Source of the DNA: Lachnoclostridium sp. UBA7097
GTDB lineage: Bacteria; Bacillota; Clostridia; Lachnospirales; Lachnospiraceae
Assembly (NCBI GenBank): GCA_002499945.1
Contig: DKYP01000152.1
Location: 1-7,576, forward strand
DNA length: 7,576 bases
Direction of reading: 5' to 3'
Part shown: positions 6,658 through 7,576 of the stretch, in pieces
Layout of the letters: every line of letters starts with the position of its first letter
How positions within the stretch are numbered: the first letter of the stretch is position 1
Made by a program: the position numbers and the translations under genes
The notes under the pieces: generated by a model
Database searches by the model: none
The model's input: the letters and a program-made list of their open reading frames with translations, nothing else
Told to the model about the DNA's origin: nothing

Positions 6658-7078
6658 AGTTTACCTCATTCCCGGACTGCCATTTTATAAGGTCTGCCAG
6701 TGTAATATTATCAACAACGCCATTAACTGCTTCATCAAGTTTTCTCCATAAAATACTTGTAGGACAGTTTCCGATACGTTCACAGGAAGAATCTTCACTT
6801 GTACAGGCAACCGTTGAAAGAGGCCCTTCTGTAAGCCTTAGTACCATACCCGCAGTGTATTCCTCTGGCTTCCTGCTTAAAAGATATCCGCCCTGCGGGC
6901 CACGTATGCTTTGGACATAGCCGGCATTATTTAAAACAGAAATAATCTGTTCAAGGTATTTAACTGATATTCCCTGCCTTTTAGCAGCTTCTTTTATACT
7001 GACAGGTTTTTCTGTACTATTCTGTGCAATATCAATCATTAAGCGGAGAGCGTATCTTCCCCTTGTAGAAATCTTCAT
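6650..7078 (-). CDS. Rrf2-family transcriptional regulator, IscR-like three-cysteine type
   Basis: This 142-residue DNA-binding protein opens with MKISTRGRYALRLM, the family hallmark, followed by a winged helix-turn-helix: about 26-60 for the helices and GPQGGYLL (60-67) for the wing. Cys92, Cys99 and Cys105 form a C-x6-C-x5-C pattern close to the C-x5-C-x5-C that holds the [2Fe-2S] cluster of IscR. The position matching IscR His107 is Ser108, so the fourth ligand differs or the cluster type is altered. Known: such regulators sense iron-sulfur status, oxidants or nitric oxide and often repress their own operon. Here the co-transcribed partner is a HAD phosphatase, not IscS/IscU. AGGGAGG (plus 7087-7093) is 8 bases before the ATG, and a clear sigma-A-type promoter precedes it. 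What it regulates beyond its own operon cannot be told. Confidence 0.9.
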   Translation of the reverse strand: MKISTRGRYALRLMIDIAQNSTEKPVSIKEAAKRQGISVKYLEQIISVLNNAGYVQSIRGPQGGYLLSRKPEEYTAGMVLRLTEGPLSTVACTSEDSSCERIGNCPTSILWRKLDEAVNGVVDNITLADLIKWQSGNEVNYE

Positions 7079-7086
7079 AATATATG

Positions 7087-7110
7087 CCTCCCTGGAAATC
7101 CTGTGCAGGG
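7087..7110 (-). promoter_or_regulatory. Dyad in the Rrf2 leader: possible operator or hairpin over the ribosome binding site
   Basis: Plus-strand CCCTG (7090-7094) and CAGGG (7106-7110) are inverted around 11 bases, and a nested CCTG/CAGG pair occurs at 7100-7109. On the minus-strand transcript the distal arm includes part of the AGGGAGG ribosome binding site. The dyad begins at about the predicted transcription start. It could be an autoregulatory operator or a small hairpin limiting translation. It does not resemble the IscR consensus I know. Confidence 0.3.
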
Positions 7111-7113
7111 TAT

Positions 7114-7142
7114 ATTATAGCGCAAAAATTATAGTAATTCAA
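7114..7142 (-). promoter_or_regulatory. Sigma-A-type promoter of the Rrf2-HAD operon
   Basis: Reading the minus strand, TTGAAT (7142-7137) is followed after exactly 17 bp by a consensus -10 TATAAT (7119-7114). Transcription should begin near 7107, giving a leader of about 29 bases. A second CTATAAT (7134-7128) lies 14 bp upstream as a direct repeat and might be part of an operator or an alternative -10. Confidence 0.7.
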
Positions 7143-7291
7143 TATGGAATAAGTTCTGGGTTTCCATTTTTTTGTTGCAAATAGGTATTGTTAATGGATG
7201 GGCAGGCTTTTATTTTAAAAAATTTGGAAACTCAAATGGACAAATCTTAACCTGCAGTCTGGTGGTATAGAAATTATATATTTACATATAA
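7143..7291. other. AT-rich intergenic stretch with an imperfect inverted repeat
   Basis: No convincing gene is seen here. GGGTTTCC (7158-7165) can pair with GGAAACTC (7226-7233), with one G-T pair; the match continues, after a mismatch, as T-run against A-run (7169-7173/7218-7222), enclosing about 44 bases. A 19-codon frame including its stop (ATG 7194, reading MDGQAFILKNLETQMDKS) is present but unsupported. TATAAT at 7287-7292 could be a plus-strand -10, but no -35 is visible at the right distance. Confidence 0.35.
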
Positions 7292-7570
7292 TATAAATTT
7301 ACAGCAAAAAAATATATAGAGGAAGATGGTTCTGTAACACTATCCCTTAATGAAATTGACCTTATAGAAAATGCCGCGGATGAAAAAGCAGCACGTTTGG
7401 AACTTGCCAAAGCCATATTGGAGTATTCATTTGATTACTATAATGAATATGAGCTGTATTCACACAGCCCAGACAGAAAGTGCCATATTCCATATATATT
7501 TAAAGCATTGATTATAGATAATCCGGAAAAGATAGGGGATATGTTACAATGCCAAGATGGAAAGAACTAA
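7292..7570 (+). pseudogene. Antitoxin-like small gene lacking a start codon (probably 5'-truncated)
   Basis: The frame from 7292 to TAA 7568-7570 reads YKFTAKKYIEEDGSVTLSL, then an acidic helical stretch (NEIDLIENAADEKAARLELA), then a segment containing SHSPDRKCHIPYIFKALIID. From memory this resembles small antitoxin-like proteins of Firmicutes encoded directly before HicA-like toxins, which carry a similar EDGSVTLSL...HIPYVFKAL pattern; that recollection needs a search. An in-frame TAA (7289-7291) precedes the recognisable part, and no ATG, GTG or TTG lies between it and the conserved region. The first in-frame TTG, at 7397, would remove that region. Shifting frame at the A7 run (7306-7312) does not recover a start either. 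It is therefore probably a remnant, or uses a non-standard start. Composition is coding-like throughout. Confidence 0.5.
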
Positions 7571-7576
7571 AGAGAT
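7549..7576 (+). CDS. Start of a possible HicA-like toxin gene (cut by the window edge)
   Basis: ATG 7549 opens a frame reading MPRWKELKR up to the right edge and overlaps the antitoxin-like frame by 22 bp. GGGG (7535-7538) lies 10 bases upstream as a possible ribosome binding site. The MPRWKELKR opening resembles small double-stranded-RNA-binding-fold HicA-type toxins, which often begin with a W-K-x-L-x-R pattern. Only nine codons are visible, so the assignment rests mainly on context. Confidence 0.35.

Noticed and set aside
7194..7250. Small frame MDGQAFILKNLETQMDKS
   Set aside because: Only 18 codons before the stop, a weak ribosome binding site, no recognisable family and no promoter; frames of this size are expected by chance in AT-rich DNA.
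7264..7292. Plus-strand promoter for the antitoxin-like frame (TATAAT at 7287-7292)
   Set aside because: No acceptable -35 at 16-18 bp and the frame behind it has no start codon; TATAAT occurs readily by chance in this AT-rich stretch.
1..7576. tRNA, rRNA, CRISPR arrays, complete insertion sequences, replication origin
   Set aside because: Scanning both strands by eye showed no cloverleaf with a T-loop GGTTCRA core, no regularly spaced direct repeats, no transposase motifs and no DnaA-box cluster.

Overview
The window looks like chromosomal DNA of an AT-rich, anaerobic, low-GC Gram-positive, most likely a Clostridia/Lachnospiraceae-type gut bacterium. The grounds are AGG/AGA-dominated arginine codons, frequent ATA isoleucine codons, strong AGGAGG-type ribosome binding sites, an iron-type alcohol dehydrogenase, a three-cysteine Rrf2/IscR-like regulator, and a TetM-like GTPase fused to a YacP/Rae1-like nuclease. 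The genus cannot be fixed from the sequence.

Layout. (1) Positions 1-80 hold a short open frame running in from the left edge, followed by a hairpin plus T-run that resembles an intrinsic terminator. (2) Positions 98-5975 carry three tightly packed plus-strand genes that look like one operon: a TetM/EF-G-like ribosomal GTPase with a C-terminal Rae1-type NYN/PIN RNase domain; an iron-containing alcohol dehydrogenase whose start overlaps the first gene by 11 bp; and, 21 bp further on, a seven-helix membrane protein with a degenerate GGDEF domain and an apparently active EAL c-di-GMP phosphodiesterase domain. (3) Positions 5991-6038 are a perfect 48-bp palindrome with no spacer, at the convergent junction. 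(4) Positions 7142 down to 6007 on the minus strand hold a two-gene operon: promoter, Rrf2-family regulator, and a phosphoglycolate-phosphatase-like HAD hydrolase, the two genes overlapping by 8 bp. (5) The right end, 7143-7576, is accessory-looking. It has an AT-rich stretch with an imperfect inverted repeat, an antitoxin-like reading frame with no recognisable start codon, and, overlapping its end, the first codons of what may be a HicA-like toxin gene cut by the window edge.

The most interesting object is the first gene. Both halves belong to families that act at the ribosomal A site: tetracycline-resistance-type GTPases bind there, and Rae1 of Bacillus subtilis cleaves mRNA there. Their covalent union suggests a GTPase-delivered A-site mRNA endonuclease. 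The domain-IV loop by which TetM displaces tetracycline is not conserved, so a resistance annotation may mislead. How the alcohol dehydrogenase and the phosphodiesterase relate to it functionally is not evident from the sequence; only co-transcription is suggested.
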